Shown here: positions 1 to 12,084 of the stretch, one piece after another
Layout: every line of letters begins with the position of its first letter
Position numbering within the stretch: position 1 is the stretch's first letter
Source: Chimonanthus salicifolius
Lineage: Eukaryota; Streptophyta; Magnoliopsida; Laurales; Calycanthaceae
DNA: 64,000 bases
Reading direction: 5' to 3'
Assembly: GCA_013350335.1 (NCBI GenBank)
Contig: CM023534.1
Location: 5,237,542-5,301,541 of the forward strand
Program-made: the position numbers and the translations under genes
Notes under the pieces: model-generated
The model's database searches: none
The model's input: the letters and a program-made list of their open reading frames with translations, nothing else
What the model was told of the DNA's origin: nothing

Positions 1-462
1 CTGAACCAGTCTTCTGATGGGCCTTATCACGGATGGTTACTATCCTCAGTACATCTCAAATTGGATTATCCTAGTCTTTTCCCTCAACATTAAACGTGGA
101 CTGCTGGTTTCAACCCCAAAATTTTCGAGCCATAACAAGATTGCTAGATTTGTTTCAGCCATTTAATAGACGAGATATTAGGGCATCAGTGCAACATACC
201 ACCAACTTGGAGACTTGTAGTGAAAGGTTGTCTTCACCTGTTCCATTTTGGTCAAAAAAGGTCATTTCAGTTGATATAAAATGCTGTGCACTTGTAGTGT
301 TTTACATGGTGCTATCCTTACTATGTTATTTGTTACATATTGAACTTAGTCTAGATAAAGTAGACGCAGAAGATGCTTATTTAAATTCTTATAGTCATTC
401 CTGATAGAAATTGTTTTGATAATTTTGGATTGTGATTGATAATCTTTCCTTATCATATGCAG

Positions 463-3400
463 GCTAATAGGCATACAATTATTCTGATGCAGACATCACA
501 AAATAGAGCAACTAGAACATTCATGGATTATGAGTCAATTAGTCAAGCTATGGATGGTATGGCTTATAGACTCCGACTACATCCTTGCCTGCTTTTCTTG
601 AAAAATGGATTTAATACTTACCAATATCGAAATGACCTTAATGGATATATAGAAGACCTTCATCAAAAGCAACATTGTCTTTGTTATCGCTGTCATCATC
701 ATCATCATGATGCTAGCATTATCCCATCTATTTAGGGTTGGCTATCTTATCTCTACTTCTCCATTCAACCCTATCTAAAGCGCACAATCTCGCTTGTCTT
801 TTTGGACTACTTTATTCCAAGTTTCATTGCTTTGTCTTTTGTCCCAGTTCATTCATCATCATCATTGTAGTCATCGTTATTGTTGTTGTTGTCGTCATCA
901 TATTCATTTTCGTCATTGCAGACATATCCTTATAGAGGCAACTTTCCAACTTCTACTTTTTACTCAATACCATTAAAGTTCATGTTCTCTTAAACTCCAT
1001 AATATGGTATGTCCTTTCCTATCACATCAATCCAAATTATGCTTGTCCCCATTCTCCTAGGCTGTGTTTGGATTTTAGAGAAATATACTTAGGCAGATTT
1101 CTTAGGGAGGGGATCTTCCATAGTGAAGGATTCTCCTCCGGCCTAAAAAGTAGAGCATGAGTTTCCACAAAATATTGTTAGAACTCAATGTACTTTACAG
1201 TAGTAGAATACGTTGATGTGGTCTACTCTCATATAATATACTTTCTTTTTGAGAGAGAGTAAATCTCAATAATTGAGATTTATTGTTCATCTATTTGTGG
1301 AGATTTCCATCCTAAATTTTTTTTTTTTTTTTTTTAATTTAGCCATTGAGAGAAAATGCAAACATGAATGGAACTTTTTCTAATTAGTTTTATTTTTCAT
1401 ACGTGACCCCTTTTTAGGCTTTTAATCTTTTTTAGGTCTCAATTCTTTCAAGTGAAAATGAATTAAAAAAAGTTTGTTTCCCTTTCCCCCTTCATTGGCT
1501 GATATTGTTTCAAATCCCTTTTTCTTTTCATTTGAGTACTATTTATTTTGTTTTCCAAACTTCAAATTTAATAGACTTTAAAAGTAGGGTTTTGTTATAA
1601 GTTTAAAATTTTGAAGTTTCTAGTAATTGTCTCATAATTTTCATTTTTCTGCATAATACTTTCTTTTTTTAATCTTCCTCACAACATCCAGTTTCTTTTA
1701 TTAAAGGAATATACTTATTGTAGAATATCTTGTTTTATAAGTATCATTGGAATCCCCTCTCATGCTACTATTTTTGTATTCTGCTGATCATTAGCTAATT
1801 CTTGTTGGAAGCTATTTGGTCTTAATTATTAGTTTTTGAAAGTTTACAAGCATATTATAATTTGCAATTTAGCTATTTTAAGCTTTAGTACAATGTGCAT
1901 TTTGCTTATTTAGGTTTCCTTATTAGTTTAGTCCTTATGTTTTGCTCTCTCTCTTTTTTGTATTATTTTTATTATTTTGTCAATATTATTGTTTTTGTGT
2001 CATTAAGCATCAAGTGGCAGCCCTAAAAAATTATTACCCTTTTAACCCCTAAATTTTTATGTGTTTGAAAATAATGGTTTCATGTATCCAAGCAAGATAT
2101 TTTTTTTAAGAGGCAATCAAGATAATTTTTTATAGGCCACAACTTCATATTTAGACCTTTTTAATGCACCAATCACCATCAACATAAGTGGGTCTCACAT
2201 AGGTGAGCTCATGAAGAGTGCGGTGTAAGGAGGGGTGCAAGTTATCATCATCTTATATATATAGGGTTTTTCTAACCCACAAAAGATGAAAATGTGCAAA
2301 CATGTTTTCCTTGGTTCCATACCATCTTTAAAACCAAAAATACCAATCACATACTTCCACATTCATCGTTTTCGCCAGCAACCCTGTATCTCTTGAAAAT
2401 CTCTAGTGTCTTTGCTTCTTTTCCTACATTCCTCACATCCTTTTGTAGCTCATTTGGAATACCTTAAGCAAGGTTTAAAGAACCAAATGCAAGATATGCT
2501 TTTCAACAATTTTAGTGGTCTAGAGACCATAGAAAAGGAACCAATTAAGATTGGGAATGTGCTTTGATGCAGGACATGCTCTAATACCAAATATAACCGA
2601 TGTGAAGTGTTCTCTTATGAGGTTAAGACATTCAAAATCCTAGATCTAAGAAGGTAATAAAGGAAAATATAAAATCTGAATGAAAACTACTGTTATATGC
2701 TCACAATATGCAATAAAAGCACTGATTTAAGAAGATAATATTCTGTAGCCAATGATTAAATACAAGATCTATGCAAATAACATCACAAAATCAAAAGATC
2801 TAAAGAGATCCATAACATGCAAGCATATTAAACCCTAGAAGTAATCACAAATCAATATTAAGGCTTTCAAATATCCTAGGATCAGATTCAAGATGCCTAG
2901 AATTCCAGAAACGAGTGGAAAAATATAAATTCTTGATAAAAAAAAAAAATCAAGTCCTACTTGAATCCAAATCCAAAAACACTTGGAGTAGGGCAAAGAA
3001 AGGTCTATTTGGGGTTTTCGGTACTAAAAAGTTCATTACAGGGTTGGGAATCAAGTCGGAATGCAAAACTGGATTGAAAACAGTTTGTCTATGCGGTTGT
3101 ACGATTGGGTGGGGTCTAATTCGAGATCGCCTGGTAAATTGAGATGAGGGCCTGGTTGGGTTAGAGTTGGGCGTATTTGGGATTTTAGGCTGTTTAGGGT
3201 TCCAAAAATACGAGAAAATTGGGGAAGAAAGAGAAGGAGAAGAAGAAGAGATTATGAAGAAGAGAAAGGATAGAAAACACATGATTCCTTGGAGTCCCAC
3301 CAAAGGAGGGATGGAGTCTCACCACCAGTATTCTAAAAAAAAACATGCAGAAATTCTTCACTTGTATTCTATTGTGAAAAAAATGAGTGTTTACAAGTAT

Positions 3401-6400
3401 TTATAGGAAAACCTAAAAAACCTTAGAGAGACACACGTGTCACATGTGTGAACAATACAAGCCATTCAAATTAACTTATTACATTCCATAAAGTTGATAC
3501 TAAAATAAAATAAAATAAACTTCCTAAGTCAACTTCTATGACAACTCTGGATCCATTTAACCGTTTGGAACAAGCCAACCATGATCCAACGGACAAAACA
3601 TCTCACAAAACCCGATATGGTGAAAATAACGGTTAGACCAGGCCTTCCAAGCAATTTAATTACAGATCTATGCACAATTTGGGCTATCCATGGCTGGATT
3701 TATCTCTATCCATGGTCGGATATATTAGAAATGTGCACAAAATCATCATCCAACCTTGTTGAGGAAAAATTTAGATTCTGATGCATCTTTTTTCGCCGGT
3801 GTCCGATGATGTCCTCATCATACTTAGTATCACACTATGATAAATTTAGATATTTAAGTGCATCTGTTGAACCAAATGGATGAATAGGTCTAGATATAGC
3901 CATAGGATGGGAGTTGGGTGGGCTAAATGTAGGCAAGCTAGGGGTATGTGATATAAAGGTACTATGAAGATTAAAAACGGAGGTTCTATGAAACAACCAT
4001 TGGGCAGGCTATTGCTTTATGAAGCTGAGTGTTGGGAGATTAAGAAAAAACAAGTGGACAAGATAATGACTACATAAATGCATATTCTATGATGGACAAA
4101 TAGAGTAACTTAAAAGTTAGAATTAGGAATGAACGTGTTAGAGAAACATTTAGAGTAACCCTGTAGATGAGAAAATGAGGGAAAGCCTTTTAAGGTGGTT
4201 TGGGCATGTATGAAGGAAACTAGAGACAAAGCCTGTTAGGAAAATTTAAAGGGTGCAAGTAGAAGATACAAGAAGGAGATGTAGACTTTTAAAAACATGG
4301 TTGGAAGGGTTAAAGAATGATAAGCTGGATGTTAGGGTAATAGGGGGTATAATTTTAGAGAGAATTGAATGGAAGAGAAGAATTAAAAAAACTGATCCCA
4401 AATAGATGGGACTGGTGGTTATGATGACGATGACAACAACGACGACAACTAAGTAGGGTGCTTGCAGGGAACTAGTACCATGCTCCTTTGTTTTTGTTCT
4501 TATTCTTCGTGTTTTTTGAAAATTTAGATGCCCCTTCTTTCTCCTCCACTATGCCAATCCTGATGCAGCTTTAGTTTCTTGAAACCCTTTGAGTTTCATA
4601 CTGTGGTTTTATTTGATCTTCTGTGTATGTGCTCAAACCATCTTAGACAATGTTCCACTTTTCGTCACCTAGTTCCTTGAACCTTGTAGAAAATATTTTG
4701 AATCCTTGGTTATGTGGAATGATTGGAAAAATTCCGATTTTATGAAAGGTATGCCTCTAATGTTTATGGTATTACAATGCTATTTTAGTAGCCATACAAT
4801 TGGTGTTCCAGTACTAAAGATTTTAAACCATGTCGGTTCATTCTCTTTTTTTCTGTTGTGCATGTACCTTTTTCTTTTTCTTGACTGAATCTTGTAATCT
4901 GTCTGTTGCCATCTCTTGGGCCTCTCCATGTATTGTTTTGTTGGCTTTGTGCCCCTTGGAATGATATTATCTGTAAAAAAAATCCCGAGTTCGGTCCGAA
5001 AATCTGAATTTGGGCCTGATCTTATAGAAATTTGAAAGCTTGGAAGTAACTTGGGTCCGGTTTCTTCTTGGTCCTCTTGACTCAGTTTAAAAAAATGATG
5101 GGGTTATGCCAAGAATCTTGTGGCTTTAGGTTGGATTGGGTTCAGGGGAAAAAAGGACCTGGGCTTCAGGATGGGTTGGATTAAGGGGATGAAAGCCCAA
5201 CCTGTGTTCTTGCAGGGTTGGGTTGAGCTCTTAAGAACCTGAGCCAATCACTAAATATCTAAAAATTTCCTAACCATAATTGCCTTCCCCCCCCTCCCCC
5301 TCCCTCTCCCTCCATCCCATCTCATTAATGTTGTTGCTCCCATCTCTTTCCTCATGTCTCAATCCCACCTCTCCATCTCGTTTTTCCCATTGATTCTACT
5401 TCTATTGTTGTCTTAAACCCTTCGCCTCTTCCTTTGGTTGTCATCAGTCACCTTTCCTGTCTCTCTGTCATTTGTCTAGTACATTTTGTTTTATCTTCTT
5501 CTTTTTCCTTATTAATTTACTAGTTGCTATTACGCTCTTATTTTTTCTTTACTTTCTCTTTTTTCCTTCCGTGGGAGAAAAGAATCAGACAACCCTACAT
5601 CCTTCGTAAAGATCTTTAGATGGGACAGGTTTTCATTCCAGTCTCAAGCTGCACAAAGTTAAAAGACGTTTGCACTTTGAGGTTGGTTCTGGCTCTGCTA
5701 TGTCTCGATCAGGTTAGGCTAGGTTCAGCAGAACTACCTTAACATTCAAGTTGCACCGCTACCGAATTTATTTAATCTATATTATGTATAAATTAAATTT
5801 TAGTTTATATAAAATTTATCTTTTTATAACATTTTATATTATATTCCAACCTAGCCCTTCGTATATCTTGAAAAAAGCTTGAGCCTAGATAAGCCCAAAT
5901 TTACAGTTTGGGTTTGTAATTTGGATGGGGCCAACTAGGGTCTGGGCTGGGCTTTTGGCCAATTGCTACAAAACAGAGGTGTGCCGGTGTAGGCTGAAAA
6001 CGTGGCCTGCACTAGTTGCGGCCATAGTGTGCTCTCTCTTGATATTGTACCTTCAGCTGTTATTTTAATCATGGCCTTGTACCCTGAAGTCATTGTGTGC
6101 CTTAACCCACTTTTTATATGAGCAAATTACAAGTCACCAATCCCCCCAAAACCTGGCCTGCTTCTGCTGTACCCCTTTCTTTTTTTACCCTCTCTCTCTC
6201 TCTCTCACTCACACACACACACAAAACACAAAAAGAAGGTAAAAAAAGATTTTTTGTAATAAAAAAGACTATTGAAAACCCATAGTTAATTTAAATGGCA
6301 GCTGATACCTCTTTCAGTAATTGCATGATCTCAGTCAGTCAGTCAAACAGAAAATTGCATGACTGTCTGATGTTACAGGAATTTGTGGATTGTATGAAAG

Positions 6401-6715
6401 GAAGCTTAAGGAGATCAACCCAGCCACACGGAACATCACCTACGACATTGCAGATCTCTACAATTTCATTGATGGCCTTGCAGACTTGAGTGCCTTGGTG
6501 TATGTATTGCCTTCCATCTCATGCATTTAATTCTATAGAGCCATTTCCTTATCTAATTCCTTTTCGAAAGCATATCGAAAGTTCGAAACTGATGCTTGAT
6601 AACTGGTCCTGGTTTCAGTTATGATCATTCCATTCAAGCATATCTCCCATATGACAGGCAGTGGATCAAACAACGCACATTTCAACAACTTAAGAAGCTG
6701 GCTACACACAGGTGA
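463..6715 (+). CDS. ERH: Enhancer of rudimentary homolog (ERH), 5' end not located
   Basis: Small conserved nuclear protein; in other eukaryotes ERH is a dimer linked to RNA processing and transcription complexes. Three coding exons splice in frame: 463-556 (acceptor AG at 461-462, donor GT at 557), 6379-6499 (donor GTATGT) and 6619-6715 (TGA 6713-6715). The joined product reads ANRHTIILMQ at the start, then DYESISQAMD, ICGLYERKLKEINP, ITYDIADLYNFIDGLADLSA, LVYDHSIQAYLPYDRQWIKQ, and ends in LKKLATHR. This covers essentially the whole family domain: about 104 residues against about 102-109 usual. Phases agree at both junctions (GATG/GA and GGT/TTAT). In plants the protein begins MANRHT, so the initiator ATG probably sits alone at the end of an upstream exon, either before 463 or left of the window. 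An unspliced read-through would start MQANRH from an ATG at 457. The stop codon overlaps a good donor (CAG/GTGAGT), so an alternative 3' exon is possible. Confidence 0.93.
640..800 (-). mobile_element. RTE-like LINE 3' end fragment
   Basis: Read on the minus strand, this stretch gives the decayed C-terminus typical of plant RTE-clade LINE reverse transcriptases: words resembling ALDRVEWR, then ANPK before a stop, then a GAT/GAC microsatellite tail (Asp-rich if translated). That ending, a short ORF tail followed by a trinucleotide repeat, is characteristic of this class. No intact domain remains. The adjacent (ATC)n/(GTT)n stretch near 855-905 may be a second tail. Confidence 0.5.
2578..3840 (-). 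mobile_element. Degenerate LTR retrotransposon remnant (PBS plus LTR)
   Basis: On the minus strand, 2589-2578 reads TGGTATTAGAGC, one base from the initiator-Met tRNA primer-binding site TGGTATCAGAGC. The sequence to its right would then be the 5' LTR of a minus-strand element. A TATA-like CCTATAAATA occurs on the minus strand near 3395-3407. The outer boundary is uncertain (I place it near 3835), and no target-site duplication or coding domain was found. It could be copia- or gypsy-like. Confidence 0.4.
3985..4450 (+). mobile_element. RTE-like LINE 3' remnant
   Basis: Broken frames on the plus strand give words such as LLYEAECWEIKKKQ, a WFGHV-like block (TGGTTTGGGCATG at about 4196) and a degraded ERIEWKRRI-like block. 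These match the C-terminal part of plant RTE-type reverse transcriptases. The fragment ends in a GAT/GAC/AAC-rich microsatellite at about 4420-4450, the expected tail. There are several stops and frameshifts, and it is 5'-truncated. Confidence 0.6.
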
Positions 6716-8722
6716 GTGCCGCACTTCATTAGTACCTGGATTTATGCATAAGAGAGAATCAACCCAAAAGAAAGTTTGAGAGGAAATGATTCCTGTACCA
6801 TAAAATGATAGAAGCTGTCCCTGGTTTGGGCATTCGATGTACTTGAGTGAGCGTGTGATGGGTATGGAAATACAACTATTAACACTAAAAGCATCTGCTC
6901 CTGCAGAGACACAATGACAGTATCCCTGTTTGATATTTTTTATGTTACAGATTTGTGTAGTAATTACCCAATTAGTGTGTTTTGCAACAATATGCTTTTA
7001 GTTTGTGTTATTTGCATTGCCATGACAGAGCAGGAAAGAGGGCCGAGCCTAGACATTTATAGCTGAATGGGCACATACATGGGACTTTTACTAACATTAA
7101 ATAGCCGCTGTCCACCTGATGGATGGATCTTTCTGATTTTGGGTGGGCCAACCACAAGACGGCGCTGATAGTTTCGGGAATTGATAGGGACACTGGTGTT
7201 TTTGCTAATAGAGGACACCCGTGTAATAGAGAGAGTCTCAGACATTTAAAAACAATTTTAATATGGAACATTGAAGATGCCGCTGTTGATGATGATGGTA
7301 CATTGTTATGTGGTAGAGAATATAATTTTAAAGAATGGAGCGAAAAATAGAGAAAAAAAAGAGCATTAAATCTCTTTACTTTATCTTACTAAAAAAAAAA
7401 TATAGTTCTAGGTGGTCATTCATTAATATATGGTTGAGAAAATTTTAGACTTGAAAAAGAGAAGTCTGTAAAACATATTTGATAATAGAAATGGAGATGT
7501 CAGGATAATATTTGGTGACTTGAATTGATTTATTATACTTTTATTATGTAAATGATTACATGTAAAAAATATAAAATTAGATTTGGTGAATGAAAATTTA
7601 AAAAATATAGAAATAATTTTATAAATAAATATGATCAATTGTATGAATTTGGCTTCATCTTATCACATTAACAACTAAGTAAAAAGGGAAAGATTGTGTA
7701 TAAAATAAATTTGGTCAATTTAAATGCTCTGAGACATTTCAGGATGGGCAAATGTGTTTACTCGAAGTACTTTGCAAGTTTGCCATATGTAACTCTTCTA
7801 CATACTCTTGATAGAAAAACTAATTAATATTTACACTTTATATGAAACCCATTTTAGTTTATTGTTAATATATATATATATAAAATTCAAATAACATATT
7901 AAATTTAGATGAAATCGTGTTCTGTTATATTGTTTATACTTTATATCTTTATGCATATGGACTTTAGGGACGTTGCATCATCATTATTATTTATCTAAGT
8001 CTCATCTCATCAAAACATATAGACCATAAAGTGTTCAATTTCATTTTAGTATACTATTATCCAGGGGTAGAGAAATCTAGGTATAGGTCGATAAATTTCC
8101 TTTTTTTTTTTTGACAAAAACCACCCATATTGGTCAATATATATTGGATATCGGTCGATACATATTGTATCGGCTGAGATTATTATCCTGCTGTTATCCA
8201 GTTCAATAAAATAAGTGTATTTTCATCTGATGCTATTTTCATGGACCAGATGTGTGTTTACAATTATATACGGGCTCAAAAGCCTAGCCCATTTATTAAA
8301 ATGGATTAGTATACAGGCCAAGTTGGCCCGCTGAATAAAAATGCTTGATAAAGCTCATCTAAAGAAGCCCAGAATGGACCAGATCTGGCCCTCACCAGCT
8401 TGTTACCCCATTGGATCACTGAATGTCTGATCCACCATATGGCCCATAAATTGATGGAACTGTGGCTCAATACCCCATAATTCCACCCTAAATCAATCAA
8501 TCAACGGTCATATTCAAATTAGATGCTTATGATCTTTGAATTTGTCTTCTTCTTCTTTCTTTTTGTTACCCCTCAGACTCAGACAAAAGTGGATGGTGGG
8601 ACGGAGTGACCAGTGGATTCCTAGTTTCTAACCCAATCATCTCACAAGGACTAAATCTTTTACAACTTATTCACATGTCTCTTATCAGTTATAACTCAAT
8701 TTACTCGTGAGTCATTAAGTAT
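6716..8722. other. Intergenic spacer downstream of ERH
   Basis: This AT-rich spacer has no convincing coding exon. It should contain the ERH 3' UTR in its first few hundred bases. Around 8055-8190 there are GGTCGATA/GTCGATAC words next to a T-rich tract that resemble the inner part of the MITE at 45175-45430, but no clean ends were found. A (TA)n stretch lies near 7870. Confidence 0.5.
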
Positions 8723-8851
8723 GGCACAACATTTAGACACCGTCAAAATTTGTCAGCAGGCACTGAATTTCAATTTTTAAGTGGAAATTATATTTTTGTC
8801 CTTTTATGTGGAATCGACCGATTGAACAGATAATTTATTTTTTCTTCGATC

Positions 8852-8856
8852 AATCT
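8852..8856. repeat. Target-site duplication AATCT (left copy)
   Basis: AATCT directly abuts the left LTR terminus TGTCACG and is repeated exactly at 20670-20674 beyond the other terminus. This gives a 5-bp duplication of the size expected from a Ty3/gypsy integrase. Confidence 0.93.
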
Positions 8857-10460
8857 TGTCACGCCCCGACCCGACCAGTGGGCCCGAAACGCGACTGATT
8901 TTTTTTTTTTTTGAAAGGAAAGTAAACTAATCCACAAGCACTCTTACTGGGCCGGATCAACAGTTAGGCCCAGCGGTTACACATCAGCCCGCTAAGAGGA
9001 CTCAAACATGTACCATATGCATGCCCCAAAGACATAGCAAAACAACACAATAACATCCACTAATAAGATCAAACAAATATTAACATTGATAAATCAATCC
9101 ATAACATCGTCTCAAATGGCAACATAGCCGATTACAATAGTCAAATACAAATTAAGTACCACATCCAGTACTTAATACAAAAATAACGGTTCCGAGAACC
9201 AACAGAAAGAGATCAGGGCATTCCGCTCCGGGGGAATCCCAAAACACTGCCTTGGCTCAAACGCCCTAAGTTTGAAAGAGAGGGTCCTCCTCCTCGGGTT
9301 CATCGCCTGAAAGGTGAGTGGTGTGAGCTAACAAGCCCAGTGAAGGATAATTAACAGTGCACATTAAGCAAATAGTAAAACAGGTTAACAACAGTTAATA
9401 TCACATGCTTGATAACAGTAAGCATAATCTCAAATAAGATAATAACATCATCAACTATCAATCACTGCCTTTATCCACCGTAACGCCTGCCGACTACACT
9501 GAGACCAGTATTAAGTCCCGACACGGTCAAAATACATCCTTGCAAGTACATCTCCGGCTCTTAAACGTAACCGGTACTGACATCCTCAAGTCAGCAACTG
9601 ATGACAGCATGGTCCGCCCATGGTCTAGTAGACATAAACCATCTCTCATATGGCCGATATTGGTTCAATAGCCCAGGTACGTGGAAGCAGTCTTACATAC
9701 ACATACGGTCAACACCGTAATATCAAATAATCACAGCACTCTTACCATAGTGCATTATGTATCGGCACATGAGTGGGTTCGTCAAAATCGAAACCACTCA
9801 TTGCTCAAAATAACACCTGTTTACAAAATCTGCAGAGTTAAGTTCCCTCACCGTGATTGTGTGGTTTCGCGGTCTCTGTCAAACAACATACAAGTGCTCA
9901 ATCAATATACATAACAAATACGTACATATACGTAGAATTTGGAAATCATATATTTTCCTACAAAATATCCGGGTTTAATGGAATGAGTCTCCTATTTGGT
10001 TTCTATCCTCTTTAAATCATCCACAAGATAATAATATAATAAACATAAGGGGCTCAGTCCAAACTCATATTGTCTTCTGGGCATTGACCAGATTGACTTA
10101 TTGAGTAAGGTCTAGATCCTCGGGTCACTTCTCGGTTGTCTTCTGGATAGGACCAGAGCTGACATTTTGAGTAGGCCTCGAGGTCACTCAGTGCCCGACT
10201 ATAGTGTCGTCCTGAAAGTGAATCACTCAGTTCTCGACTAGTGTCGGACTGAAAGCGTATACGATAGTATTTACACTATAAATAATAAGAGGAAAAAGGG
10301 TTAGTACAATTTTAATTAACAAGGGGGGTATAAATCATCACAAATAATCAAACACATTAGATAAATAATAATCAAGATTAAAACTGTAATCAAACAATAT
10401 TTTATCATTTTTCAAAACAGTGTTCCTCGGAGCATTACTTCGGAACTTGGGTCAGTGGCT

Positions 10461-10766
10461 TCGGATCATCCGAACCACATAAAACTGAGTCACTGGCCTC
10501 GGAACTCGGGGCCTGACTTCGGATCGTCCGAAGAGTGGGTCTCGGACCGTCCGAAGTCCATCCGAACAGGAAGAACAGAAAACAGAGGTCTCGGTGGGTC
10601 GGCAATGCTCGGAACGTCCGAAACTTGGGTTCGGACCTTCCGAGATGGCTCGGTCCTTCCGAAAAGGGTCTGGCTCACCTCGGACGGACTGGGCTTCGGA
10701 TTGAAGCTCGGAACGTCCGAGGGTCACTGCTCGGACCGTCCGAAGATCGGCTCTCGGACCTTCCGA
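10461..10766. repeat. Array of nine 13-nt palindromes in the 3' LTR
   Basis: Copies of a near-perfect palindrome, consensus TCGGACCGTCCGA (form TCGGWYCNTCCGA with A, C or T at the sixth base), start at 10461, 10519, 10542, 10609, 10631, 10650, 10708, 10731 and 10754. The outer TCGG/CCGA arms are kept in every copy; the middle varies (ATCAT, ATCGT, ACCGT, AACGT, ACCTT, TCCTT). Start spacings are 58, 23, 67, 22, 19, 58, 23 and 23. Half-sites such as TTCGGA and CTCGGAACT lie between. Candidate roles are a protein-binding array or RNA hairpins. Confidence 0.85.
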
Positions 10767-11255
10767 GAGTCGTCTTCTCCAACTGTCTTCAACAATAGAC
10801 AGTCATGGCGGAAAACAGGGTGAAATGCGATTCCAGAAAGGGAGGGCTTCCTGGATTCGTTTTTCACATCCGTCTGGTCTGATGGACTCCTCTGAGAGTC
10901 CTCTTTCCATAGGGAGAGGTTTGGAGCTCAAAAGCTCAAAGGGTCATCCGATTTTAAGGGTAAATCCTCACGGGTACATGAAACCCATGGTTTTCCTTAA
11001 AATTTAAAACTGGTTTTTCTCAGTGAAAACAAGGTCAAAATCTGATTTTCTTGATTCTAAATCGGTTAGAATTTAAAAAGGAATGCAATGGATACCTTGG
11101 TTTTGATTCCTGGGTTGAAATTCAGATTTTTGAAAATCTTTCCTTAAGCTTACTGTTACTGAAAAACAGCAGCTCAGGGTCGGTCGGTCGGAAATCAAAC
11201 AGAGAGCAGAGAAGAGAAGAATTGCTGGGATTTGAAACGGAAGAAGGGGCTTGAA

Positions 11256-11261
11256 TTTATA
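11256..11261 (-). promoter_or_regulatory. LTR TATA box (3' LTR; twin at 19857-19862)
   Basis: On the minus strand the sequence around here reads CCTATAAATTC, a good plant TATA box about 810 nt into the LTR. Transcription would start some 25-35 nt further on in element orientation. U3 would then be about 0.84 kb, and the palindrome array would be transcribed as part of R/U5. Confidence 0.55.
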
Positions 11262-12068
11262 GGCTCCTCTCGCCGGAAAATCGGCTGAAATCCGATGGGA
11301 CGGGACGGCAGAAGGTGATGATCACCGCCGAACGGCCAGTGCACGCGGCATGGCGTGTGCAGGCTGTTATGGTTTTGCAGATCAGTCCCCAATTATTTCC
11401 CAATTTGCAGAAAGGGTCTGGTTTAAGAAATTTTGATTTTTAAAACTAAAAGTACTAATTTAAGACCTCAAAAACTTAATCCAACCTTACAGATGGATTG
11501 GGTTTTTAAACCCTAGGTCACCATAGAAATTTCAGTTTTTATCTCTTAATAAAATCCTTTGATTTAAACAAAAATCACATTTTACCCATAATTACTTAAT
11601 TAAACAAATGTAAAAATAACTAATTTGTAGATCTTATTTTGAGATGAGATGAAATATCTAGTTCATTATTACAATGGTCTAACACCCAATACCATTTTCA
11701 AAATTTATCTCTTTCCCGAAAATATTTAAAATAATTAAAACTCTCTTTCGGGGTTCCGACGGTCGATAAATAAATATTATTTTCTGAAACTAAATCATTT
11801 TGAAATAATAAATGCAAATCATTCCATAAGGAGAGTATTATTCACCAATAAAGATCATCAAATCACACAATTTAGAGAAATAATCACAACAAGCGGCAAA
11901 TTACCAAAATACCCCTCCAGCTGAACGGGCTGGATCTCTGAGCTCACGAGCTCGGATTGGGCCAAACTTGGGCTTTCCTCGAAGCCCTGACCAAAAAAAT
12001 CCTCTAGATTAACCGGTTAAACACGGAAATTAAGCTAAAACACTCCTAATCCGGGGCAGGGTATTACA

Positions 12069-12084
12069 TCCTACCCTCCTAAAA
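12069..12084 (-). promoter_or_regulatory. Polypurine tract
   Basis: In element orientation this purine-rich stretch (ending AGGAGGGTAGGA) directly abuts the 3' LTR start TGTAATA. It is the expected plus-strand DNA primer. The gag-pol stop codon (12079-12081) overlaps it, so there is no spacer between coding region and PPT. Confidence 0.8.

Larger units (their letters stand above)
557..6378 (+). other. Large ERH intron packed with repeats
   Basis: This 5.8-kb intron lies between ERH coding exons, and the exon junctions on both sides are in phase. It holds two RTE-like LINE tails in opposite orientations, an LTR-like remnant with a primer-binding site, a C-rich/TC-rich stretch near 5285-5530 and a (TC)n-(AC)n tract at about 6190-6225. 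Roughly 4985-5260 and 5830-5990 carry many GGGTTGGGTT- and GGGCTGGGC-like words of the kind found in degenerate non-autonomous DNA elements, but I could not delimit one. The rest is AT-rich and unassigned. Confidence 0.7.
8857..12068 (-). repeat. 3' LTR of the gypsy element
   Basis: This 3212-bp repeat reads TGTCACGCCC at its left end and GGGTATTACA at its right end on the plus strand. In element orientation it therefore starts TGTAATACCC and ends in TGACA. It matches 17459-20669 with about seven substitutions and one 1-bp indel by eye. It contains the palindrome array at 10461-10766 and a TATA box near 11256. Several unspliced ORFs of 60-122 codons inside it are by-products of GC-rich repeats. 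Confidence 0.97.

Noticed and set aside
436..735. ERH exon 2 read through as a 99-codon ORF ending in a His run
   Set aside because: The ORF reads past the exon 2 donor at 557. The His run is the antisense of an RTE LINE tail in the intron, not protein.
10452..10823. Overlapping ORFs of 62-122 codons on both strands in the LTR (repeated at 19053-19424)
   Set aside because: They arise from the GC-rich palindrome array, which is open in several frames by composition. No domain, and they are antisense or out of context for the element.
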